A stretch of 5,847 nt of DNA from the NCBI GenBank assembly GCA_017554135.1, contig JAFZIX010000242.1, positions 1 to 5,847 on the forward strand, written 5' to 3'. A model generated the notes under the pieces. The model was not told the origin of the DNA and searched no databases. It saw only the letters and a list, made by a program, of their open reading frames with translations. Made by a program: the position numbers and the translations under genes. Source of the DNA: Bacteroidales bacterium (GTDB lineage: Bacteria; Bacteroidota; Bacteroidia; Bacteroidales; UBA932). This document shows, in pieces, positions 1-5,682 of this stretch; the stretch's first letter is position 1; each line of letters begins with the position of its first letter.

Positions 1-177
1 GATCCCAAGCGCGGTTCATTCGTGATTGTGTGGAGTGATGATGTTCCCGAACCCGTCGCCATCCGCTATTGCTGGCGCAACTGGTCCGTCGGCGGCCTCT
101 ACAACAACTTCGGCATCCCCGCCGGCCCCTTCCGCACCGACGACTGGCCGGTAAACCCCGCCGACTGGGGTGAGTGA
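1..177 (+). CDS. Sialate O-acetylesterase-like protein, C-terminal fragment
   Basis: This is the 3' end of a gene that enters from the left edge in frame 1 and stops at TGA 175-177; 58 codons are visible. The peptide contains IRYCWRNW followed by GLYNNFGIPAGPFRTDDW. This closely resembles the C-terminal signature of SGNH-type sialate O-acetylesterases of Bacteroidota (pattern RYAWxxxPxxNLYNxxGLPAxPFRTDxW). Family members remove O-acetyl groups from sialic acids or other acetylated sugars, usually in the periplasm. The catalytic Ser, Asp and His and any signal peptide lie outside the window, so activity cannot be judged. The gene converges on the minus-strand genes and ends 2 nt before a palindromic repeat that could serve as its terminator. 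The reading frame is intact up to the stop, with no sign of decay. The family call is fairly sure; the substrate is not known. Confidence 0.85.
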   Translation, partial: DPKRGSFVIVWSDDVPEPVAIRYCWRNWSVGGLYNNFGIPAGPFRTDDWPVNPADWGE

Positions 178-179
178 TT

Positions 180-297
180 GTTGCGCGTTCCCGGCAACTC
201 CCTGAAACACAACACTTTAAACAAAATGGGTTGTCCAAAAATGGGCAACCCATTTTTAATAATACACTGGTAATCAAACACTTGCTGGGAACGGCTA
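180..297 (+). repeat. Left REPIN-like nested palindrome
   Basis: The element begins with 21 nt identical to the right copy (GTTGCGCGTTCCCGGCAACT plus C, 180-200). The outer arm CGTTCCCGGCAA (186-197) pairs with TTGCTGGGAACG (282-293), with one G-T wobble. An inner hairpin, AAAATGGGTTG (223-233) against CAACCCATTTT (246-256), lies exactly in the middle. Both pairs have their dyad at 239.5. The two linkers (198-222 and 257-281) are each 25 nt and mostly unpaired. The first 19 nt can also fold alone as a small bulged hairpin (GTTGC-CG / CG-GCAAC), which is REP-like. The closing arm is worn outside position 293 compared with the right copy. The esterase stop codon lies 2 nt before it, and the transposase stop codon lies at 298-300, immediately after it. 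Confidence 0.8.
223..256. terminator. Inner hairpin of left repeat, possible bidirectional terminator
   Basis: A 15-bp stem (223-237 with 242-256) is broken only by a T-G wobble at 234/245 and closed by a four-A loop. An A-run precedes it and a T-run follows it (through 257), so on either strand the stem is followed by several T residues. It sits just past the 3' ends of two converging genes, the esterase and the transposase. A terminator role is inferred from shape and position; the stem is AT-rich at its base and is also the core of the mobile repeat. Confidence 0.45.
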
Positions 298-1179
298 CTA
301 ATGATGTGGTAAATGCAAGAAGTTCTGCAGTTGATAGTCTGGTGGATTTATAGCCGAATGCAGCAAGCGCTTCAATGCTATTATTCTGGATGTCGATAGT
401 TTCTCGTAATTCGGACCCTCGAAACCATACTTTTTAGACAACTTGATCATTTCCTGGTAAATCGAATGATCTCCACACTCATCCTCCATGTCGTATTCAT
501 TTCCAGCATGAGTTTCGGTAACAAGCAAAGTCTTGTCAAAAGAACCGAAAATCTCGATTAATTCATTGTAGTTCAAGAAATTATACTTTGCAATAATATA
601 GTCCGTCAATTGCTGGCGCTCTATAGAGTTCAATCCGTTGAAAATGCGTTTAAGCACAGCATAGCTCAGGTATTTGTTTCGCTTGTAATAGATGTCAACC
701 ACAGAATATGCATCCCGCATAATATGACGACTATTCCGCTTGATCAATCTCTGGGAATATGGATGCCTGCATTTATAGTATGAAAGCAGCGTCCATCTGT
801 AGTCCAAAGCGTGTTCGCACATCTTCCCGGCAACCGGATTGTTAAGAACATAGGCAATACATGAGATAATCTTTTTCATGACACTTTTAACGGCTTTGCC
901 ATACGGACTCATGAATACCGGACCGCGACGCCCATAGTTTTCATTGTATTCCCTTGAGAACATAGTGGTTAAGCGGATTTGGAATCGCTTCAGCACTGCC
1001 GGCTTGATATTTTTAAAGAGAGTATGGATGTGGTTGAACATAAAACAGAATGCCAATACACACAATCCCATTTCGCGCACCAGAACACTGGCAATAGTAA
1101 AATAGACCAGACAATCCTCCATCCTGTAGAAGATACCCCAGCCGTTAAAACCCTTTAAATACACATGCGTGGCTTTCAT
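298..1179 (-). CDS. REP-associated tyrosine transposase (RAYT)-like, Y1/HUH family
   Basis: This is a 293-residue single-strand DNA transposase-like protein. Residues 1-27 (HVYLKGFNGWGIFY then ED and YF) match the first strand and helix of the IS200-like Y1 fold. FNHIHTLF at residues 48-55 supplies the HUH-type metal-binding pair (H50, H52). FSREYNENYGRRGPVF (74-89) is the typical RAYT segment before the catalytic helix. The likely nucleophile is Y110 in YVLNNPV. The fold ends near residue 140. About 150 further residues follow, including an acidic stretch (GNEYDMEDE, 226-234) and a C-terminal helix-turn-helix-like end with QLQNFLHL (283-290). I chose ATG 1177-1179, which has an A-rich leader (GAGAAAAAAG). 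A TTG 13 codons upstream is possible but would add residues that do not fit the family. The gene is AT-richer than its neighbours and ends against the left repeat. REP binding and nicking is known for proteobacterial RAYTs and inferred here. The frame is intact. Confidence 0.85.
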   Translation of the reverse strand: MKATHVYLKGFNGWGIFYRMEDCLVYFTIASVLVREMGLCVLAFCFMFNHIHTLFKNIKPAVLKRFQIRLTTMFSREYNENYGRRGPVFMSPYGKAVKSVMKKIISCIAYVLNNPVAGKMCEHALDYRWTLLSYYKCRHPYSQRLIKRNSRHIMRDAYSVVDIYYKRNKYLSYAVLKRIFNGLNSIERQQLTDYIIAKYNFLNYNELIEIFGSFDKTLLVTETHAGNEYDMEDECGDHSIYQEMIKLSKKYGFEGPNYEKLSTSRIIALKRLLHSAINPPDYQLQNFLHLPHH

Positions 1180-1255
1180 AGTCTTTTTTCTCGCCAAAAT
1201 ACAAGAAGGAAACGACAATGTCTAGCAGAAAAATACGCATCTGATTTATTTTTAA

Positions 1256-1278
1256 GTTTGCGATACGCAAACATGTTT
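1256..1278. promoter_or_regulatory. Two overlapping dyads upstream of the transposase gene
   Basis: GTTTGCG-ATA-CGCAAAC (1256-1272) is a perfect 7-bp inverted repeat. It overlaps AAACATGTTT (1269-1278), a perfect 10-bp palindrome. They lie about 80-100 nt upstream of the transposase ATG and 9 nt from the right repeat. The position suits an operator or a nuclease or transposase recognition site; neither role is demonstrated. I did not find a convincing Bacteroides-type promoter (TTTG with TAnnTTTG at the usual spacing). TATTTTTC on the minus strand (1228-1235) is the nearest -7-like match and lacks a partner. Nothing else is evident in the 1180-1286 leader. Confidence 0.35.
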
Positions 1279-1286
1279 TAACTCCC

Positions 1287-1407
1287 GTTGCGCGTTCCCG
1301 GCAACTCATTATAAATCAACATATTACGCCAAATGGGTTGCCCAAAATTAAGCAACCCATTTTATTTAAAATATTGTTTATCAGATAGTTACCAGGAACG
1401 CGCCAAC
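1287..1407 (+). repeat. Right REPIN-like nested palindrome
   Basis: This is the better preserved of the two copies. The outer arm GCGCGTTCCCGGCAACT (1290-1306) pairs with AGTTACCAGGAACGCGC (1387-1403), 15 of 17 matching; both mismatches are C opposite A. The inner hairpin AAATGGGTTGC (1331-1341) pairs perfectly with GCAACCCATTT (1352-1362). Both dyads are centred at 1346.5. The linkers (1305-1330 and 1363-1388) are 26 nt each, and about half of their positions are still complementary, suggesting that the whole element began as an inverted duplication. Taking the same outer base pairs (1293 with 1400), the span is 108 nt, exactly as in the left copy. It ends 5 nt from the TAG of the neighbouring GtaA-like gene. 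Confidence 0.85.
1331..1362. terminator. Inner hairpin of right repeat, possible terminator of the GtaA operon
   Basis: A perfect 11-bp stem with a 10-nt A-rich loop is followed on the plus strand by TTTTATTT. On the minus strand, the direction of the upstream operon, the stem is followed by only a short T-run, so it would be a modest terminator there. It lies about 50 nt beyond the TAG of the GtaA-like gene (1413-1415), and no other terminator-like structure is visible in that gap. The role is inferred from position only. Confidence 0.35.
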
Positions 1408-1412
1408 CAAGG

Positions 1413-3566
1413 CTATTTCTTTTTGGCAGTAGCGAGCGGACTCACCGGGTGGTCCAAATACAACTTCATAAAGAAGCCGCCGACGACGGAGCGGGCCTGC
1501 ATGGCGTTGAAAGTGGGCTGGTCGGTGTTGACCCAGTCACCGAGGGGAACGCGGTCCAAAGTAACATTATAATACTTATAGACGGGCAGGAGGAACTGGC
1601 GGAAGTCATCCACACTGCCGCACATGGCACCGGTCCAGAGTTGCCAGTCGGTCTTTGAATACTGACGGCGGCTGTCCAAAGGCAAGCCATACTCGTTGAA
1701 CTGCTTCTTGTAATACTCGAGTTCCATGGGCACAACCTCCTCGTCGAACACATTCAGACCGAGGGCCTTGTCCCAAATAAGATTGTACTTCTGGCTCCAT
1801 GTCCCCTCGCCATCAAAGGTCAGACGGAAGTGATCATTTTCCAAAGCACGCTCTTTCCATGAAACGGCCATGCTCTGGGCGAATTCATGGAAGGCGCGGG
1901 CCTCGTCGGACTTACCGAGCAAACGAGCCATCTTGGCATATGCGGCAACACCCAGAATGGACTTGGCACTCAAATTCACATTATGCGCAAGTTTGCCCGC
2001 AAAGTCGTCGGTGCAAAGTTGGTTCTCCGGATCCTGCCCGTTTTGAAGGGCATACAGAGCCCATTTCGTCAAGGTGGTCCAGTGCCTCTGGGCAAAACCC
2101 GCATCCGGGCTCTGCTTCAAAATCGCAGCCGTAATCAGCAGCATGTTGCCACTCTCTTCGAGAGGCATCCAGTTGCCATAATGCTGGCCATAGGCATCGG
2201 GGTACTGACCCACATCGTGGGGTGCCCAAACCTTCCCCCACTTGGGGCTCTCAGCATAATCAAAAATGAAATTGACCAGAGCCTTGGCAATCTCGGTATT
2301 ATACCTCAAAAACAGCGGAAGCGAAGGATAGGTCACATCCACCGTGCCGGCGCAGCCGTTGGAGAAATTCTCCTTGGAGATGAAATACAGATTCCCGTTG
2401 TCGGCCTGCACCAGTTTGTGGGCCGCAACAGCCTGCCTGTATGCAAGGCACAGCAAATCTGCATACTCCTTGCCGCCGGACTCGGTAGCCTCCTTAATCA
2501 ACTGTGAATCAAACAGATTCAGGCGGTCCTGCAGCTTGGGCCAGAGCTTCGCGGCCTTCTGCATTTCCTTGGTGATGGTATTCTTGCCATCCCTGTTCCA
2601 ATAAGGACGCATGGGTTTGTCCATAAACTTGAGGGACTGGATATCATCGTATGCGAGCATGAGCACTTCCTCGGTCTCCTTCTTGATCTTCTTCATGTCG
2701 AAGCACCAGGCAATAGCAGTATCTTCATTCACGAAGTTCCCGGAGACCACGCTCTTGCTCTTTCCATAGGCCTTGGTATCCAGTTTTCCGGAGGATGCGA
2801 ACACCATCCTGGCGCTTTCCGCCCTCACCACGCTCATCACACCCTTTCCGGAGACGGGAGCCATATAGAAATATCCCCAGTCGATGCGGACATCATCCCC
2901 CCGCTGCTCCAGCACCTTCTGGTCCACGGTACCCACACGCATGTATTTCACACCATCGGCGGCACCGCTCTCCAGCACCACGGGCACCACTTCCAGATCC
3001 ACCGCCAGACGGGGCGAGGCCTCGAAATAGAACTCCACCGAGTGCTTCTTCTTATCTATGGGTTCCGCGCTGAAACTCACATAGTTGACCGGCCTCGAAA
3101 GCAAATCCAGGTCGTCCAGCAACAGGGTGGAAACAAAGCGCATCTTCACCTTAACCGGTCCGCACTCGAACTCGTAATTGGTGCTGGTAGGAAGCACATT
3201 GACGCTTAGTTGCGTCGCCGCGGTAGTGAACACTTCCGCCCCCTGCTCAAAATACAGCGGATCATCCGGCTGGGCATGAGGCTTGCGGCCGAACATGGGG
3301 TCGAGGACCACTTTTTCGTTGCCCAGAAGCCTGTAGGTCACCCCATCCACGCGGACAGCGGCAAGCAAAGGCTGCTTGCGGCCGCTCCAGTGGCGGGTCA
3401 TATCTTCATTCGCCGCATCGGCGAAACTCCAGACGGAGAAGTACGGATCCACGGTCACCAGCGGATATGCCGGTGCGCGGAGATCGTTCTGAAAATTGAT
3501 TGGCCCCGCCGCACGCAGCAGGCAGGAAAGTGCGAGAGCACAGAAAAGGAGCACTGATCTTTTCAT
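1413..3566 (-). CDS. GtaA-like (glutaminase A family) secreted protein, DUF4965/DUF1793
   Basis: This 717-residue exported protein of the glutaminase A family appears full length. Residues 1-20 form a Sec signal peptide (KR, then a hydrophobic run ending LLRAA). An N-terminal beta-rich part follows, with VDPYFSVWSF (39-48), TRHWSGRKQPLLAA (57-70), YFEASPRLAVD and RIDWGYFY (D229, W230). After YDDI and RPYWNRDGKNTIT comes the helical part: NGCAGTVDVTYPS (D410), APHDVGQYP (H450, D451), MPLEESGNM (E470, E471), LCTDDFAGKLAHN (D520, D521, H528), YGLPLDSR, TDWQLW and RSVVGGFF. The conserved acidic residues in these loops are the best candidates for an active site, although the catalytic residues of bacterial members are not known to me. 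Fungal GtaA hydrolyses glutamine; many bacterial homologues have only this name. The ATG lies 4 nt after the upstream paralogue's TAA, so translation is probably coupled. It is the last gene of the operon. Confidence 0.9.
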   Translation of the reverse strand: MKRSVLLFCALALSCLLRAAGPINFQNDLRAPAYPLVTVDPYFSVWSFADAANEDMTRHWSGRKQPLLAAVRVDGVTYRLLGNEKVVLDPMFGRKPHAQPDDPLYFEQGAEVFTTAATQLSVNVLPTSTNYEFECGPVKVKMRFVSTLLLDDLDLLSRPVNYVSFSAEPIDKKKHSVEFYFEASPRLAVDLEVVPVVLESGAADGVKYMRVGTVDQKVLEQRGDDVRIDWGYFYMAPVSGKGVMSVVRAESARMVFASSGKLDTKAYGKSKSVVSGNFVNEDTAIAWCFDMKKIKKETEEVLMLAYDDIQSLKFMDKPMRPYWNRDGKNTITKEMQKAAKLWPKLQDRLNLFDSQLIKEATESGGKEYADLLCLAYRQAVAAHKLVQADNGNLYFISKENFSNGCAGTVDVTYPSLPLFLRYNTEIAKALVNFIFDYAESPKWGKVWAPHDVGQYPDAYGQHYGNWMPLEESGNMLLITAAILKQSPDAGFAQRHWTTLTKWALYALQNGQDPENQLCTDDFAGKLAHNVNLSAKSILGVAAYAKMARLLGKSDEARAFHEFAQSMAVSWKERALENDHFRLTFDGEGTWSQKYNLIWDKALGLNVFDEEVVPMELEYYKKQFNEYGLPLDSRRQYSKTDWQLWTGAMCGSVDDFRQFLLPVYKYYNVTLDRVPLGDWVNTDQPTFNAMQARSVVGGFFMKLYLDHPVSPLATAKKK

Positions 3567-3570
3567 ACAA

Positions 3571-5682
3571 TTACTTTTTTATTCTGTCAGAATACATTTT
3601 CATATAGAATCCGCCCACCACGGAGCGCCCGCGCATCTGGTGAGAGCGCGGAGTTTCGGTTTCGGTCCAGTCGCTCAGCGGCCCAGGAAGCACGGAATCG
3701 GTATAGAACTCATACAGGGGATGCACGAATCGCTGGAAGGTCTCCATGTCCGGAGCCATCGACGCAGTCCACATCACCCAGTCGGTCTTGGTATAGCCAG
3801 CCCGGCAATCCAGCGGCACGCCGTATTTGTTTTCCTTAGAAAGATAATAGGGAATCTCCGCCTCCATTATCGAAGGATCGAAGATATTCAGACCCAGCAG
3901 CCTGTCCCAGACCAGATTATACTTCAGACTCCAGGTATCCGGAGTGTCGAACGATAGCCTGTAATGATCCCCGTCGCAGGCCTCTTCCTTCCAGATTGCA
4001 GCCATGCGCGCGGCCGAATCCAGATAGAACGAAGCCACATCCTCCTTCCCGAGCATAGCCGCCATCTTACCATATGCCGCCGCCCCCAGGATCGCCTTGG
4101 CAGAGAGATTGGCATTGTTCGCCAGCCGCCCTGCAAAATCATCCGTACATAGTTGATTTTCAGGATGTTGCCCGTGCGCCAGCGCATACGCTGCCCATTT
4201 CGAGAGAGTCTCCCAGTGCCGAAGCGCATACTCCGCATCCCCATCCTCCTGCACCACCGCCGCGGTCAGCAGCAGCATGTTCCCGCACTCCTCCAGCGGC
4301 ATCGTATTCCCGTAATTCTGCCCGAGCGCCTGCGGGTATCTCCCGACATCGTGCGGCGCCCAGTCGTTTGGCCAGGCGTCACTCTCGGAATAGTAGTAGA
4401 TATGGTTCAGCAAGCCTTTCGCCAGTTCCTTATTATAAAGCAGAAGCAGCGGCACGGAGGGATAAGACACGTCCACTGTGCCAATGCTGCCGTTGGAGAA
4501 GTTTTCCTTGGAGAAGAAGAACAACTCCCCGTCCGGCCCCTCCACCAGTTTGTGCGCGGCGATGGCCTGGCGGAAGACGGCGGCGCAAAGGTCCGAATAC
4601 TCCTTTCCACCGGCCTTCAAAGCCTCTTTCAGCAGTGCTTTGTCGAAGGATGCGCAGAGCCTGGCGACTCTTCCCTCCTGCGCGGCCGCGGCAGCGATTT
4701 CCCGGGTGATGGTGTTATCCCCCGCACGGTTCCAATATGGCCTGAGGGCCTGCCCAAGGTAATTTATTGAGTAGATGTCGTCGTATGCGAGCAGCAGGGT
4801 GCGGCTCGAGCGTTTTACCCCTTTCCCAAGGTCGCAGACGCACGCCAGAGCGAGATCGTCCTGCACGAAATCCAGCGTTGTGACATCCTCCTGCACTGCC
4901 CCCAGAACTCCACCGTCAGCGAATGCTTCGCGCGCAGGAACTCCCTTAACCACAGCCACTTGCCCCTTGTTCCCGGCAGCGGCCAGATAGAAGTATCCCC
5001 AGTCTATGCGGATGTCATCCGCCGCACGGCCCAGCAGGTCCTGAGAGACGGTGCCGGCGCGGACGAAATCAACTCCATCGGCCGAGCCCTTCTCCAGCGT
5101 CATCGGCACCATATAGAAATCCATCGCTATGCGCGGGGATGCCTCGAAGTACAGTTGCACGTCGTGCCGCCTGCCATCCAGCGAGCGCACGTCGAAGCGT
5201 GCATATCCCACAGGGCGCGTCAGCAGGTCCAGCCTGTCCGGCAGAAGCGGAGAAGTGAAGTTCAGTTCCAACTCCACCGGACCGCACTCGAAGGCATATA
5301 AACTCCTGGTAGGCAGCACGTTGGCCCCAGTCTGCACGGCGGCCTCAGCAAACACTTCCGGCCCCCGGTAAAGATAACTGGAATCCGGCTCCAGATGCGG
5401 GCGGATGCGCCCTTCGGGCACTCCGGGCTTGGCATTCTCGCATCCAAGCACCCGGTAAACTTTCCCGTCCACCCTGAGCGCCGCGAGCAGGGGCTGTTTC
5501 CGTCCCGTCCAGTGGCGTGTCACATCTCCCGTCAACTCAGGCCCGAAGGACCAGAGCGAGAAGTAGGGATCCACGCTCACCAGCGGAGTCGCGGTAGGCT
5601 GCAGGCCGTTCTCGTATGAGAATCGCCCCCCGCATGCGCAGAGCAGCAGGGCCGTCAGGGCGATGCAGGGAAGCCGTCGCAT
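3571..5682 (-). CDS. GtaA-like (glutaminase A family) lipoprotein, DUF4965/DUF1793
   Basis: This 703-residue paralogue of the next gene downstream is alignable from end to end with all major motifs shared. Residues 1-17 form a lipoprotein signal with a good lipobox, LCAC, making C17 the probable lipidated residue. The following GGRFSYEN shows no obvious surface-export acidic run, so an outer-membrane anchor facing the periplasm is my inference. Motifs in order are VDPYFSLWSF (37-46), TRHWTGRKQPLLAA (55-68), YFEASPRIAMD, RIDWGYFY, YDDIYSINYLG, RPYWNRAGDNTIT, NGSIGTVDVSYPS, APHDVGRYP (H444, D445), MPLEECGNM, LCTDDFAGRLANN (D514, D515), YGVPLDCR, TDWVMW and RSVVGGFY. It has Asn522 where the paralogue has His528. 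The ATG (5680-5682) overlaps the upstream stop as TAATG. It is somewhat GC-richer than its partner. True glutaminase activity is not established; a role in glycan or glycopeptide use is possible from the context. Confidence 0.9.
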   Translation of the reverse strand: MRRLPCIALTALLLCACGGRFSYENGLQPTATPLVSVDPYFSLWSFGPELTGDVTRHWTGRKQPLLAALRVDGKVYRVLGCENAKPGVPEGRIRPHLEPDSSYLYRGPEVFAEAAVQTGANVLPTRSLYAFECGPVELELNFTSPLLPDRLDLLTRPVGYARFDVRSLDGRRHDVQLYFEASPRIAMDFYMVPMTLEKGSADGVDFVRAGTVSQDLLGRAADDIRIDWGYFYLAAAGNKGQVAVVKGVPAREAFADGGVLGAVQEDVTTLDFVQDDLALACVCDLGKGVKRSSRTLLLAYDDIYSINYLGQALRPYWNRAGDNTITREIAAAAAQEGRVARLCASFDKALLKEALKAGGKEYSDLCAAVFRQAIAAHKLVEGPDGELFFFSKENFSNGSIGTVDVSYPSVPLLLLYNKELAKGLLNHIYYYSESDAWPNDWAPHDVGRYPQALGQNYGNTMPLEECGNMLLLTAAVVQEDGDAEYALRHWETLSKWAAYALAHGQHPENQLCTDDFAGRLANNANLSAKAILGAAAYGKMAAMLGKEDVASFYLDSAARMAAIWKEEACDGDHYRLSFDTPDTWSLKYNLVWDRLLGLNIFDPSIMEAEIPYYLSKENKYGVPLDCRAGYTKTDWVMWTASMAPDMETFQRFVHPLYEFYTDSVLPGPLSDWTETETPRSHQMRGRSVVGGFYMKMYSDRIKK

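Larger units (their letters stand above)
180..1407 (-). mobile_element. RAYT cassette flanked by two REPIN-like palindromes
   Basis: The unit consists of a left nested palindrome (180-297), a Y1/HUH transposase gene on the minus strand, about 107 nt of upstream sequence, and a right nested palindrome (1287-1407) in the same orientation as the left. A 21-nt sequence is identical at 180-200 and 1287-1307. The cassette is visibly AT-richer than the genes on both sides. It fills the whole gap between the converging esterase and GtaA-like genes, with 2 nt to one stop codon and 5 nt to the other. No target-site duplication is visible, as expected for HUH single-strand enzymes. Known biology: RAYTs are domesticated single-copy relatives of IS200/IS605 TnpA that act on REP/REPIN hairpins. 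That this cassette moves as one unit is not shown; it may be a resident RAYT locus with two REPINs. Confidence 0.65.

Noticed and set aside
16..210. Minus-strand small open frame over the left edge
   Set aside because: It is antisense to the esterase end, whose family motif is clear, and runs into the repeat.
1180..1218. TTG start giving 13 more residues to the transposase
   Set aside because: The extra residues have no family match; the ATG at 1177-1179 starts just before the conserved HVYLKG segment and has an A-rich leader.
180..1307. The 21-nt identical blocks as a CRISPR array or phage attachment sites
   Set aside because: There are only two copies, 1107 nt apart, each inside a larger palindrome, with a transposase and no integrase or cas gene.
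170..1420. Target-site duplication around the cassette
   Set aside because: Bases flanking 180 and 1407 show no shared direct repeat; HUH enzymes do not usually create one.
1887..2507. Open plus-strand frame of about 200 codons inside the downstream GtaA-like gene, with a similar one at 4153-4770 in its paralogue
   Set aside because: The two resemble each other only because they are antisense to the same conserved coding region; neither has a plausible domain or leader.
3522..3566. Possible lipobox (ALSC) in the downstream GtaA-like signal peptide
   Set aside because: The -3 residue is Ala and not the usual Leu, Val or Ile, and the hydrophobic run continues past the Cys to a normal signal peptidase I-like site; kept only as a weak alternative.
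4074..4709. Plus-strand frame rich in Arg, Pro and Ala
   Set aside because: Its composition is typical of the antisense of a GC-rich gene, and it lies wholly within a well-supported coding region.
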